A stretch of DNA of 64,000 nucleotides from Symbiodinium kawagutii (GCA_009767595.1 VSDK01013331.1:79289-143288), one strand, 5' to 3'. Shown: positions 12,001 to 23,767, numbered from the stretch's first letter. The notes: a model not told the origin generated them from the sequence alone. Made by a program: numbers and translations.

Positions 12001-15000
12001 AAGAAGAACTCTAAAGTTGCAGGGTCCAGAATTGAAAGACTGAAACCTGGTCGCATGATGCCCCAAACAGACAAGCCCAGACCAATTTGGGAGAAGCCTC
12101 GAAGGAACAGTCCAGAGCCTATGGTCAAGTGGTCCAGAGCTGACACCGAAGTCAATCAGCTAATGCCATACGTTGACAGGGGAGATCCTATGCGCATGAA
12201 GCTGCGTGGGGAAGGTGAAGGGTCCAACTGAACCATGTCCAGGGTAGACAACAGGAACTCCGATCAAGCCAAACCGCTGACCAGTGACGTCAAACCAAGG
12301 CACACTGGACTCCTCAGCGACAACGAAAGGTCCAGTTGGAAGAAGTCCGATACCAATGACGAAGAACCCAAGCGCTCCATGCCAAAGACCAACAAAGTTG
12401 AGCCAAATCAAAGGAAGGATCTCGGCAAAGGCGTGAATCCCAGCACTGCGAGATCCAGGGCAGACGCCAACAAACCCGTACAAGCCAGGCCAAAGGCCGA
12501 TAAGGTGAGATCGGAACACACGAGATTTCGCGACAACGTCCCTGGCCCAGTGTTAACCATGTCCAGCACTAGCAAGGTGAAGTCCAAACAAGCTGATCCC
12601 CATGCCAACAGCAGCAAATCCAACCAGATGGGGCTCTTCAGGGGCAGCGATGAGCCAACATGAGCCATGTCAAGTGCCGAGATGGCAGGCTCCATACGGG
12701 CTACTCCATAGGCGGACAGCATGCTACCTGAGTGGCAGAATGTTCGGATGGGCATGGGCAATCCCAGTGACACAAAGTCCAGTGACAGCGGCTGTGTCCC
12801 AATGATTGCCATGCCATAGGTCGACGTCAAAGATCCCATCCTGCAGGAGCTATGCGATGATGAGAAACTCTCAAGCTGAACGAAGTCCAAGACCGATAAG
12901 CTGAAGCCAAGACATAGCATACCAAAAGCTGAGGTGGGCAGTTCAAACCTCATAGGGCCCCTGAGCAGCATGAAAGATCCAGGAGCCACATGATCCAATA
13001 GGAATGGCGATAGATCCATACAACTCATGCCATAGACCAAGAAGGAGAAATCCATATGAAGGAAGCTGTGCAGAGGCGAAGATGGGCCCAAGGACAAGAA
13101 GTCGAGGACCAACAAAGGAGGTCCCGAGCAAGCCATGCCGAAGACTGATGAGCTCGAGCCTAAGCACAGAAAGCCTTGGATCAACGGAATGCTCTCCATG
13201 TTCACGGAGTCTGATGCTGGCGGCAAGAAGTCCAAACGCGACAGACCAAAGACCAGCGAGGACGACCCCAGGTAAGTGTAACTCCTCAAAGATAAGACCA
13301 AGCCCACTGAGAGGAAGTCGATCATCAGCATCACAAGATCCAGTCGCATCATTCCAAAGGCAAACGGGAAAGATCCTGAACGACAGAGCCCTCGTGGAAA
13401 CAAAAACGGATCGATTTGTGTGAAATCCAACACTGGTGACATGCTTCCGAGGCGAGTCACACCATAGACGGAGGGAGATGAATCAACTCGTAGAAAGCCT
13501 CGAAGGGGCAGAGTAAGGTCCAGGTTCAATAGATCCAATGCAAACATCAGAGGCTCTGAACGGGAGATGCCGAAAACCAACAAAAGGAATCCTGGACAAA
13601 CAAATGTTCGGGCAGAAAGCGCGAGGTCAAGTTGGACATGGTCTAGCAGGGGCGCAGAAGATTCGGGTCAGCACAATCCATAGGCTAACGACAGTAGTCC
13701 AATGTACATAGAGTTTCGCGAAGAGGGCCCTGGACCTAAATGAACGCAGTCCAATGCAAAGAGGCTTGGTTCTGGTCATGCTAGGCCGAAGACAAACAAA
13801 ATGAGGCCGAATTGACATGAAGCATGCAACAGCAAAGAGAAGCCAGAACTCATAGAGTCAAGTAACAGTGATGAGGCTTCTGATCGCATACAGCCATACA
13901 CAAACATGGCTGAACCCAAACAAGCGAGACTGTGCGATGGAAGGGAACTGTCAGTGGTCACGAAGTCAAGAATCGGCAGCAAAGGCTCAATGCAAGTGGC
14001 ACCATACGCTGACAACACGCTCCCGAGACATGCAAAAGCGTGAAGAAGCAAAGAGAATTCCATGCAAAGGTGGTCCAAAATGAGTGGTATGGACTCCAGA
14101 CATGACATGCCATAAATCGAAAACATACTTCCAACACGCAAGTAGTTTCTTGAAAACAATGCCAAACCCATATCGGCAAAGTCTGAGACGAACAAGGTGT
14201 ATCCCAGTCTCGACGTGCCATAGGCAGAAGCAGAAAAACCCAAACGGCCAAAAGACTGAAGTAACAGGCCAGATCCCATATGCACAAAATCCAAGGCCAA
14301 AGATGAAGAGCCAAGTCGGCCCAGACCATAGGCCAACGTCAAACTACCCGTGTGTGAAAAGCTTCGTGGAGACAACGCGCTGCGGAAGTTGGCGAAATCA
14401 TAAGGAGACATGGCATTCCCCGATTGGATAAAGGAACTTAGAGGCATAGCGCTACCAAGTGATACAAAGTCCAGAGCTAGCAAGAAGTCTCCCAAACGAG
14501 CCAAGCCAAGAACGGACAACGTTGGGCCTAGTTGGCAGTAGGTGTGCAAGAACATGCATAAACCGGTCATTGCAAGGTCAAGCAGAGGGAGCGATGAATC
14601 AAGTCGAGCTGTTCCATAAATCGACGGCAAGAGGTCAGACCGCGTAGAGCTTCGTACAGGGCACGCTGATTCGAAGTCGTTTGGACCATAGACCTTGAGT
14701 CCTGAGGCTATATCCAAGAAGCCCAGCGTGAACATGAAGAAGCCCAAGTGAGCAAGAGCTCTCAAAGACATGGCCAAGTCTAAGGTTACGAGGTCCAGGG
14801 CTGATGATGTGAGGTCTGGGCAAGCCATACCATAGGCAGGAATTGCCAAACCCGGTCGGGAGAAGCCTCGGAATGGCATGAAACTCCCCGTTGATGCATG
14901 CTCCAACACTGACAAGGGCGACTCTAATCGGGCAAGTCCATAGAAGAATGCTGAAAAGTCCAAACATAAAAGGCTGCGTGGAAACAGGAAGAAGCCAAGC

Positions 15001-18000
15001 TGAAGATAATCCAAAACCGATAGGAAGGATTCCAACCAAAGGACGCCAAAAGCAGACGTCCCCGAATCTGGTTGAGCATAGCTTTGGGAAAACAAAAAGC
15101 TTCCCATGGTGGCAAGGTCAATGGCCAACAGAAAGGAGTCCACTCAAGCTAAGCCATAAACTAATGGCTGGCTGCCCAAACAAGTCAAAGCTCTCAATGA
15201 CGGCTCGGAGCCCAATTGCACAAGGTCAATGACCGACGGAAAGAACTCCAAACAGGCACAACCATACGCAGGCAACAATGACTCCAAGCATGTAGAACCT
15301 TTCGCAAACATCACCAGGTCGATGTGGATGAGATCGGGGATCGACGGTAGTAAACCCGAACAAGTCATCCCGAAGACAGACAAAATGAAACCCAGTTGAA
15401 CTAAACTTCTTACAAACAGCAAAAAGTCCATCGGACAAGAATCAAGGACAAACAGCAAATCTCCCAATCTGGATACAGCATACGCCAGTGGTGACAGGTC
15501 AATGCGTGAAAATGCTTGAAGTGGCAGAAAGCTGCTCAAGCGCAAGTAGTCCAGCATCGACGGCAACAGCTCCGAACGAATCATTCCAAAGGCCAGTATG
15601 GTGAAGCCAATTCTGCCTGGATTTCTCGACAACACCACCGGTTCCAGTGAAAGAAGGTCTGAGACCGGCATCAGGGAACCTAAACACGAAACACCATACA
15701 CTGATATGAGGAAGCCGGGGCAAGTGTGTGCCTGTAGAAGCGTCGCTGAGCCAGGATGTACCATGTCAATAAGCAACAACAAGCTGCCAAGGCATGACAT
15801 GCCATAGACTGATGAGACGAATCCTAATTGCATGAAACTTCGCATGAAAAATGAAAAGTCTGAATACACAAGGTCCAGAACCAACAGTGAAGATCCAAGT
15901 CAAGCTGTTCCATAAGCCAAAGACGATAAGCCTATGTAGATGAGACCTTGCAGCAATAATAAGAGGCCCAAGCTGACATGACTCAGAATCAACACAAAGA
16001 GCTCTGGTCAAGCCATTCCGAAGATGGGCATCATGCTCCCTGGCTGGACTGATCCATGCGATGATACGGCCAAGCCAAGGTGAACCCAGTCCAGGGCTAA
16101 CGTGAATGGACCTGAGCGAGTCAGGCCATACACCAATAAGGCAGGACCTGAATAAACTGGGGACCGCACAGATAACAAACTGTCCAGATGTGCAAGGTCA
16201 AGCACCAATGATGAAAAACCGATTCGTGTGAGACCGTAAGCCGACAGCCTCATCCCCATCCTCATGGGCGTCCGGAGTGACAAAAAAGAACCAAACGATG
16301 CCAGTTGCACAGTAAACAGGGCAACTCCCAATCACATCAAGCCATAGACTAGCATTGGCGAGCCCGTGCGCATGTGCGACTGAAGTGACAAGGACGAGTT
16401 CATGGTCACAAGGTCAAAGGCTGAAGGCACTGAATCCATCTGGGTGAGTCCAAAGAGGGATGACAAAAAGCCAAAATGGCTGGAAGATTGAAGCAAAAGC
16501 GGGAAGTCAATGAGCAGAAAGTCCAACACAGAGCATACACTTTCAAGCCAAGTCATTCCATAAAGAGATGAAGTTGGGCCGAAGTGGAGAAAGCTTCTGG
16601 GTGATGGAACGGACCCCAAGTTCAAGAAGTCCAGAGCCAACAAACTGGAGCCGAGTCTGGAAGTTCCGTAAGTCGAGAGGGACAGATCTGCACACAGAAA
16701 GGACCGCAAAAACAAGGCGAATCCACAGATCGCATGGTCCAAAACGGGTAGCAATAACGCCAAGCTGGCACAGCCATAGGGCAATAGCGCTGAGCCCATC
16801 CAATTGTATCCCTGCAACAACGACGACGGACCGATGCCAACGAAATCCAAAGGCGACGAGAAAAGGCCCAAGCAACTCATGCCCCAGACCAATGGCGCAG
16901 GTCCAAAGCGAGTATGGACTCGAAGTGACGCAAGGCTACCGAGTTCGATGAGGTCCGACACCGATGCCACAAAGCCCAGTCGGGTCATGCCATAGGCCGA
17001 CAAGAAGAAGTCCATTTGTGCGAAAGCTCTCAAGAGTGGCACGGGGCCCAAATGTGCAAAGTCCAAAGCCAACAGCAAGGACCCCAACCATGCCATTCCA
17101 GAGATCGAAATAGAAAAATCTGAGTATGTAAGCGATTGCAAGAATACTGACAAGCCAGGGTGAAGGAGGTCTAGGACAGACAGGAGGAGTCCAAGCCACA
17201 CCATGCCGTACACCAACACTGAAGATTCAAGGCGAACGAGTGATCTTGGCAACAGGAAGAATCCCAAGTTGACATAGTCCAGCACCAACAAAGCTGGTCC
17301 AAGCCAAGCAACTCCGAAAACCAACGAGAAGAATCCTGTCCAACAAGGTCCTCGTGGCGATGATGGACTTTCCAATTGGACGGGTTCCAGTATCAAAATC
17401 GGCGACTCTAAACAAGACATTCCATAGACCAGCAGTGCAAAGCCCACGCGCATGGAACCGTGCAGCAACGGCGAAAGTCCAAAGCTCGCAAAGTCAAAGA
17501 CCAGCGAAACAGATGCTGACCTCATCACACCAAACAGTGAGGTTGGGAAGCCAAAGCAAGACATACCTCGTAAAAATATGGGCAAGTCCAAGTGCAAAAA
17601 GTCCAGGGCCAACGGGCTCAAGTCTAAACACCCCAGACCAGACACCAACAGACTGGATCCACAGTGTGCGGAGCCTCGAGGCGATAAGGAGCTCTCCAAC
17701 TTCAAGAAATCCAGGACCAACATAGCTGGGCCAAGTTGGGTCGATCCGAAGCCCTTTTGGCTCATCCCGATCCTGGTATAGGAGCTCGCGAACGGGAAGG
17801 GTCCCAGACTTACGAAGCTCAACACCAGCGGACAAAAACCCAAGCGCATCATGCCATACATCGATGCAAAGGATCCCAAGTAAGAAAAGCCTCTGAGAAA
17901 TACAACCAGATCCATGTGAGCAAAGTCAAGGATCGATGGAAGCAAAGCTGATTTTGTCAAGCCGTAGACGAACAGGGGCAAGTCCATTCTGACTGATGCT

Positions 18001-19622
18001 TGCAAGAAAACCAAGAAATCTGAGCTCAAAAGGTCCAGAGTCAATGATGATGGACCAGGCCAAGCAAAGCCATACATTGAAACTAAGGGACCTGGACACA
18101 CCATGTCCCTGAAAAATGTCACAGGCTCCAGATGCGCAGAATCCAGGACAGACAACGGAGGACTGAGGCGTGCCAGGCCATAAGCCGAAACGGAGAGGCC
18201 CATCCAAGCGGAACGACTCACTGACATCATTGGTCCTGGCGACAAGAGATCCACTACCAATGCTGACTTGTCCAACTCGCTACAGCCGAAGAGGGACGAC
18301 AGCAGCTCAGGTTAAGCGGAACCCTTCAAGGGCAGCAAGAAACCCACGGAAATAGGATCTAGGATTGAAGGAGAGGATCCCAAGTGTGACAAGCCGCAGA
18401 TGAACAGAAAGGCTCCAAGCCGGACAAAGCTTGCGACAGGTGGGCCGCTGCCCAGTTCTGCTTTATCGTAAACCAACGAAGCTAAGCCAAGCCTCGAGAT
18501 GCCCCAGGTCGATGAGCACAAGTCTGGCCTCGAGAAACTTCGAAGCGACGGCAAGAAATCTGCACTCACTAAGTCCAGGATAGACAAGCTGAAGCCCAGT
18601 CAACCTAAGCCATAAACAGATAACTCTCCAGCCGAGTGTACAAAGGTCTTGGCCAACATAGTGAAGTCTACCATGGCATGGTCCGAAGCAAATGATGGCA
18701 ATCCGGGTCAAGTGACCCCATAGATCAACGATGGAAACCCCAAGTGTCCGAAACTTCCCAGTGAAGCCAAGGATCCCAAGCTTGCAGGGTCCAGGACTGG
18801 CGGCGGAGATCCCAAACAGCTCAGACCATATGTTAACGTCGATGAGCCAAGCCGGGCAAGACAACGTAACGACAACGGAAACCCGATGTTCACATAATCT
18901 GAGGTGGACGAGGCAAATCCCGGGCACGTGACGCCATAGGTGGACATGAAGAAGCCAAGTCGAACGAGACCACGGAGGGATGTGAAGGATCCCAAATGCA
19001 GATGATCCAAAACCGACGTCGCGAGTTCGAGGCATGACATGCCATAAAGTGAAAGCAAGAAACCAAAACAAACGTAACTACGAGTCGACACCATATCACC
19101 AAAGCTGGTAAAGTCCAACGACAATGACAAGAAACCGAGTCGAGCACATGAGTACACAAAAATCGAGGATCCCAAGCGCCCATGCGTCCGTATCGACATT
19201 GAAGAGCCGAAGCTGGCAAAGTCCAGAACTAACAAGACACTTCCCAGGCGTTGAGCAGCATAGAGTGAAGCTGAAAAACCAAATTTGGCGAAACTTTTCA
19301 AGGACGACAGGGAGCCCAGGTGGCACCAGTCTAAGGTCAACAACGAACTGCCGAGGCGTGCTAAGCCATAGGCAGACGCAGTGCTACCCGCCCAAGTCCA
19401 ACCTCTTAGAGAGACCGATGACCCAAAATGTGAAAAATCCAAAACCAATGGGCAGAATTCTGAACGACTCATGCCATAAGTCAATGGAGAGAATCCACAT
19501 CAGGTGAGAGTCCGCAGGGAAAATGAACTCTCAGCATCTACAAAGTCTGACGCTGAAGGTGAACTGTCTGGTCAACCTTGGCTGCAAATGCACGAAAGTT
19601 GCGCCAATGCCATGCTGTGTGG
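9100..19622 (-). repeat. 36-nt / 108-nt hierarchical tandem array, block 1
   Basis: DNA-level description of block 1. About 290 units of 36 nt are arranged as triplets of unlike sub-units (108 nt). The spacing between stop codons from 19572 down to 12156 is 7416 nt, exactly 206 units, so this stretch has no indel. One codon is missing just below 12156 (12156 to 10035 is 59 units minus 3 nt). On the plus strand the array is recognised by recurring cores such as catgccata, gtccaagac and agcccaag. Confidence 0.9.
9132..19622 (-). CDS. giant 12-residue-repeat protein, array block 1 (large exon, internal in-register stops)
   Basis: This is about 3,500 codons in one minus-strand frame made only of 12-residue units. 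Sub-units follow the order VLDFxxLGSxLS, LRSFxRLGSxLS, VYGMxRLGSxLS (36 residues, 108 nt) and are all diverged from one another. Gly codons use all four third bases, Ser mixes TCN and AGY, and Leu mixes TTG and CTN, so the amino acids are conserved while the DNA is not. I traced the frame codon by codon between the long open stretches and found no frameshift. Sixteen in-frame stops occur (TGA at 19572, 19500, 18708, 18600, 16332, 16008, 15900, 15144, 13776, 13668, 12408, 12264, 12156; TAA 18312; TAG 10035, 9711; lower coordinates). All sit at the Arg position of a unit. The right edge is set at an acceptor-like CAG near 19623 after a pyrimidine-rich stretch; the left edge is the predicted donor at 9131. 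I do not recognise a known domain. The regular pattern suggests a solenoid or fibrous protein, which is inference. If the stops are not decoded, this is a repeat-derived pseudogene. Confidence 0.7.
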
Positions 19623-19658
19623 CTGTTTGCAAGAGAATTCACAGCTTGACCCAGTGCC

Positions 19659-19763
19659 AGCACGTGCCAACATGTGCCAGCACGTGCCAACATGTGCCAA
19701 CATGTGCCAACATGTGCTAACATGTGCCAACATATGCCAACATGTGCCAACATGTGCCAACCT
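19659..19763. repeat. 10-bp tandem repeat (catgtgccaa)n
   Basis: About ten copies of a decamer alternate catgtg, cacgtg and catatg cores. It sits within 40 bp of the right edge of the repeat-coding array, outside the predicted exon. The reading frames across it (the CANMCQHVPT-like strings) are repeat artefacts. Confidence 0.9.
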
Positions 19764-19874
19764 GACTAGAAGAAAAGACAGTAAAGAAATATACTTTGAA
19801 TTGAGTCGCAGTATTCACAGATCATGCTACTAGCTACATCTGGATTGAATCATTGAGTCGTCTATCTTGGACAC

Positions 19875-19963
19875 CGAGACTTGCCAAGCAGCACAAACCG
19901 TAGATTAGTGAAGCACTCCCAGATCGGCTCAAACTCCGCGCTGATGTGGAGAAGCCAATGTGA
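19875..19963 (-). CDS. repeat-unit exon candidate upstream of the array
   Basis: The minus strand reads HIGFSTSARSLSRSGSASLI and then YGLCCLASLG. This matches the VLDF, LRSF and VYGM sub-units in order. It is preceded by aagaaag (acceptor-like) and followed by G|GTGTCC, a donor formed by the Val codon that would start the next unit. The homology is clear by eye. The exact ends, and how it joins the array at 19622, are not resolved. Confidence 0.55.
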
Positions 19964-20261
19964 CTTTCTTTTAACACTGGCATTGAATTCCCAAAACCTC
20001 AGAGACAGCCGCCGGTCTCACCCGTCAAGTTGTGGTGGGCAACCAAGTTGTAGCAAAAAGCTGACATCTCTTCCAACGTACGGAATTGATGTCAAAACTA
20101 ACTGATTTGGCTTCTTAAAATATGTTTAAATGCGGCTTTCCATTCTGTGGAAAAGCTCTCCGTTTTGGGGACCGTCTTTTTGTTGCTGCCAAAAAAGCAG
20201 TGTTCAAAGCCAGTGCCCCTGAAAGCTAACGCCTGGCTGATGGGATTCCCATCATGATAAA

Positions 20262-20466
20262 TGGTTGTTTCTCAAGTTATAGGCATAGCCCGAGTTATCA
20301 TCCAGTTTATGAACCGTTTATGGTAATAAACATTGATAAACCATCCATGATAGTTGGTACATCCCGTATTGTTGCTTATCATCCCCTTGTTGATAACCAT
20401 TTCTAACCATGAATAAACCATCCATAACTTTTGGGTACCCCAAGTCCTGGCTAGGTCGAAACCACC
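20262..20466. mobile_element. family A long variant
   Basis: Starts ggttgtttctcaagttatagg and ends caagtcctggctaggtcg followed by aaaccacc. At about 205 bp it is twice the usual length, because the interior contains a family-B-like stretch (ggtacatcccgtattgttgc). Confidence 0.6.
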
Positions 20467-20599
20467 CATGAAATCACATCCACCAGAGGCAGCTGTCAGG
20501 TAAGCGACTCCACGAGTGAAAAAACTCGTTAATGACCATTGTTGTGGCTGATCACATTAAACTCATTGAGTTGTTGCTTGATCTATAGGGGATAACAAT

Positions 20600-20980
20600 G
20601 GTTAGTAATGCTAATAATGGTTATAGTGACGGGCAATCACTTAGAACTATTTTTCCAAATTGGAAAACACCACACTTAGAACCCCTTGTTACCAAAAAAC
20701 AATCCACAAACATTACACTAAGAACTAATGGTTAGAACTAAACAATCTCAAGAGATACATGAGTTCTAAGTGTGAGGGTTTGCAAGCTAAACAGTAATTA
20801 TACCTAATATATACATATTCAAATCTATATTTTTTACTTATTAACATATAGGTATATATGTGAATATACATGATTGTCCATCACTTGTATGTATGTATAT
20901 ATATATATATGTACAAACAATATGATTGTCCGTCAATTATATATTTATATATACGTAAACAAATATAGATATACACATAT
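20600..20980. other. AT-rich spacer with no gene seen
   Basis: Contains ttctaagtgtgagg-type motifs in inverted orientation (20655-20680 and 20765-20780), ta-rich runs (20895-20960) and no credible ORF. Confidence 0.5.
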
Positions 20981-21292
20981 TAAAACATCTACTCGAACAT
21001 TCACACTCCCACCATTTCTTGACACTTTTCTATGAGAATCTTGATTTCACACGTGCAAGACACTCTTGTAAGGCAACCTTTAAACTTTGGAATCTACTGA
21101 TATAGCTGCAAAGGCCACACGCTTAGAACACCTATGCTATGACGCTCTTGTGGGACGCTGGTGTCAAACACTCTGACCATGACACTCTTGTAAGACAATC
21201 ATGCTTGCGCGCTCTAGCAAGGCACTCTTGTAAGGCACTCTTTTACTGGTGAGTCTTTTGATATAGCTGCAGAGGCCACACTCTTTGAACAC
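20976..21292. repeat. long direct repeat, copy 1 (offset 665 bp)
   Basis: A block starting at catattaaaacatctactcg and ending near cacactctttgaaca recurs 665 bp downstream with few changes. Internally it is built from short motifs of the type gacactcttgtaaggcac. Confidence 0.85.
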
Positions 21293-21640
21293 CTAAAAAC
21301 CAGGACTCCTATGGGGCGTTTTGGACAAAGAATCTGGGCAGGACACTCTTGTAAGGCACTAAAGCACTCTTGTAAGGCTCTTTTTTGCTTGTGAATCTCT
21401 TGATTTAGCTGCAAAAGCCCCACACTTAGAACACCTGTTGTATGCTATGCCACTCTTGTGGGACGCTGGTGTGAAGCACTCTGACCATGATACTCTCATG
21501 AAACACTATTGCCTTGACACTCTTGTGTTGCATTGTTCTTAGACAGTCTTTTACTTGTGAGTCTATTGATTTATATAGCCCCAGAGGCCCCACACTTAGA
21601 ACATCCGTTGTATGATATGATAGTTTTATTCTTGTGGGAC
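21293..21640. repeat. degenerate gacactcttgtaaggcac repeats between the two long copies
   Basis: More diverged copies of the motif series: cttgtaaggcactaaagcac, a ctgctgt/tatagctgca...gcccacacttagaacacc block, and cttgtgggacgctggtgtg. There is no ORF of note. Confidence 0.7.
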
Positions 21641-21957
21641 ACATATTAAAGTATCTACTCGAACATTCACACTCCCACCATTTCTTGACACTTTTCTATG
21701 AGAATCTTGATTTCACACGTGCAAGACACTCTTGTAAGGCAATCTTTAACTTTGGAATCTACTGACATAGCTGCAAAGGCCACACACTTAGAACACCTAT
21801 GCTATGACGCTCTTGTGGGACGCTGGTGTCAAACACTCTGACCATGACACTCTTGTAAGACACTCATGCTTGAGCGCTCTAGCAAGGCACTCTTGTAAGG
21901 CACTCTTTTACTGGCGAGTCTTTTGATATAGCTGCAGAGGCCACACTCTTTGAACAT
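21641..21957. repeat. long direct repeat, copy 2
   Basis: Second copy of 20976-21292, followed to about 22200 by further degenerate units (gacacgtcgtgggacaccc, ttgtgaggcac). Inverted ttctaagtgtgagg motifs at about 22668 and 22740 face the cacacttagaaca motifs inside. Confidence 0.85.
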
Positions 21958-22199
21958 CCGTTGTATGCTATGACACTCTTGTGGGGACAATCTTGTAAAC
22001 TACTCTGGGCATGACAATCTTGCAAGACAATCATGGTTGCACGCTTTAGTAAGGCACTCTTGTGAGGCACTTTTTTACTTGCGAGTCTGTTGATATAGCT
22101 TCAGAGGCCCGACGCTTAGAACACCTGTTGTATGCTGTGACACGTCGTGGGACACCCTTGTGAGACGCTTTGATCACGAAACTCTTGCAAGACATACAT

Positions 22200-23270
22200 A
22201 CCTAAAACTACATGGCACAGAGCTTCGCACACAAATAAACGCGCATGCAACTTTCACCTGTACAAAAGCAAAACTAGATGTGTAGAGCATTGCATGGTAG
22301 AGCCCCCGGACTTAGAGCATTTCATGTGTTGTGCGCAAGGGTATGTAGTTTAGGGTTAGTTCTACCAGGTTCTGGCTTAATACTGGGGGATCCTTGATCT
22401 GGCAATTTGCTGCAAGATCTAAATTGCATTTTCAAAAGGAGAAATACGGAGTGTAATTTTCCGGGTTTCGGTTTCATATGTTGGAATCCCGTTAAAAAAA
22501 AAAAAGATTGTATGGCCCGGTGTGCATGTTCTGAGAGTGAAGCCTCGCAAGGGTAGGAGGTGATCACGGTCATTCAGTTTGTATCAACAAATCTTCCCAT
22601 ATTGAGATCATATAAAACAACACATGCGATTTGACATGCGTCACCCCATATAGTTTCGCATGTTCTAAGTGTGAGGTCTCACAAGGGTACGCTAGTAACG
22701 GTACTTGTTTTTTTCATTGCTTTCATAGATTTCCAGTAGTTCTAAGTGTGAGGATTGTGCTCTAGTCTTGCTTTACTTCTAAGTTGACTACTCCTATGTT
22801 TTTATGTATTTCAAATTTAGTTCAAAGTGATTGACTGTGACTATAATGAACAACAAACAATAGTTGTAAAACAACTACTGTACATGGTGAGTAGCGACAT
22901 GTCAAAAAATGTCAAACATACATGTAAATACGTGTAAATGCTGTCATCTCTGCAAACATGCCCTCCATGCATCGTTCCCCAGCATCAGGTTGTGCGAAGG
23001 ATTTGCATCATGCCAGTATCAAAGGGTCATTCATGGTCACTAAGGACATGAAAATGTTGAAACATCCTGGGCAAAATCGTAATTCTCCTAAACTACTTAA
23101 ACATCGGTGATGGAATGTGAAGGAAACGCAGTGATTTGCACATTCTTCGTCTCATTTAAACTGCGCATGAAGACTCGCGGTCTTGCGATTTCACTTTGCT
23201 TTCGATTCGCTATCTGAAGTACTGCTGGACAAGATGCATTCACAATCTCCAAAACCTTTTTGAAAGTTGC
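22200..23270. other. spacer, no gene recognised
   Basis: Unique-looking AT-rich DNA, with ttctaagtgtgagg motifs at its left and scattered stops in all frames. The small ORFs here lack support. Confidence 0.4.
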
Positions 23271-23278
23271 TTTAGGGA

Positions 23279-23400
23279 TTATAAATATTTTTTGCGTGAT
23301 GATTTGACAAGGGATTTACTGCTGGACAAGATGCGTTGCAGTTGGTTCGGGATGATTTGTTGCTGTCTGTTGTCCCTGCATGGGATTTCAATAGATATGT
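23279..23400 (-). CDS. possible degenerate repeat-unit exon
   Basis: The minus strand reads NQLQRILSSSKSLVKSS, a loose match to the LRSF-type unit. A short direct repeat (tactgctggacaagatgc) occurs twice here, at about 23220 and 23318. The call is weak; it could be chance. Confidence 0.2.
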
Positions 23401-23767
23401 TTCCTTCAAAGTTGGGGGCTGAGCCTTGATTGTTTCTTTGTCTGGTTGGTGGTTGAACCACCCCTTTGAAAAAGATGAGTCCACCAACAAATTGTTAATA
23501 CTAAGGAAAATTAAAAAAATTTGAAACCACCAACCAGCTAGTTGTTTAACCACTATGGTTGCTTATTAATCCCCATTATTAACCATCATTAATGGTCATA
23601 ACCCATGGTTAACCACCAACCAGTTGTTACTCTAAGTTCTTGAACGCAGCCTTTGGTCAACGAGAATTGCATCTTTGAAAGAGTGCAAGTGCAACTCACG
23701 GGTGCCTGTTGCAACAGGGCTAGCAGGGAACCTAGCAGGGAACCTGGCACGGATTTCCGTAAACATG

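Noticed and set aside
1-19622. CRISPR array (36-nt period)
   Set aside because: Units are contiguous, diverged and coding, with no constant repeat plus spacer structure and no cas genes.
1-19622. Frame breaks due to assembly or sequencing error
   Set aside because: Errors would give frameshifts and stops at any position; here there are no frameshifts and all stops share one register.
1-19622. Selenocysteine at the TGA codons
   Set aside because: TAG and TAA occupy the same position, the site is otherwise Arg/Cys/Trp/Gln, and no SECIS-like structure can be placed.
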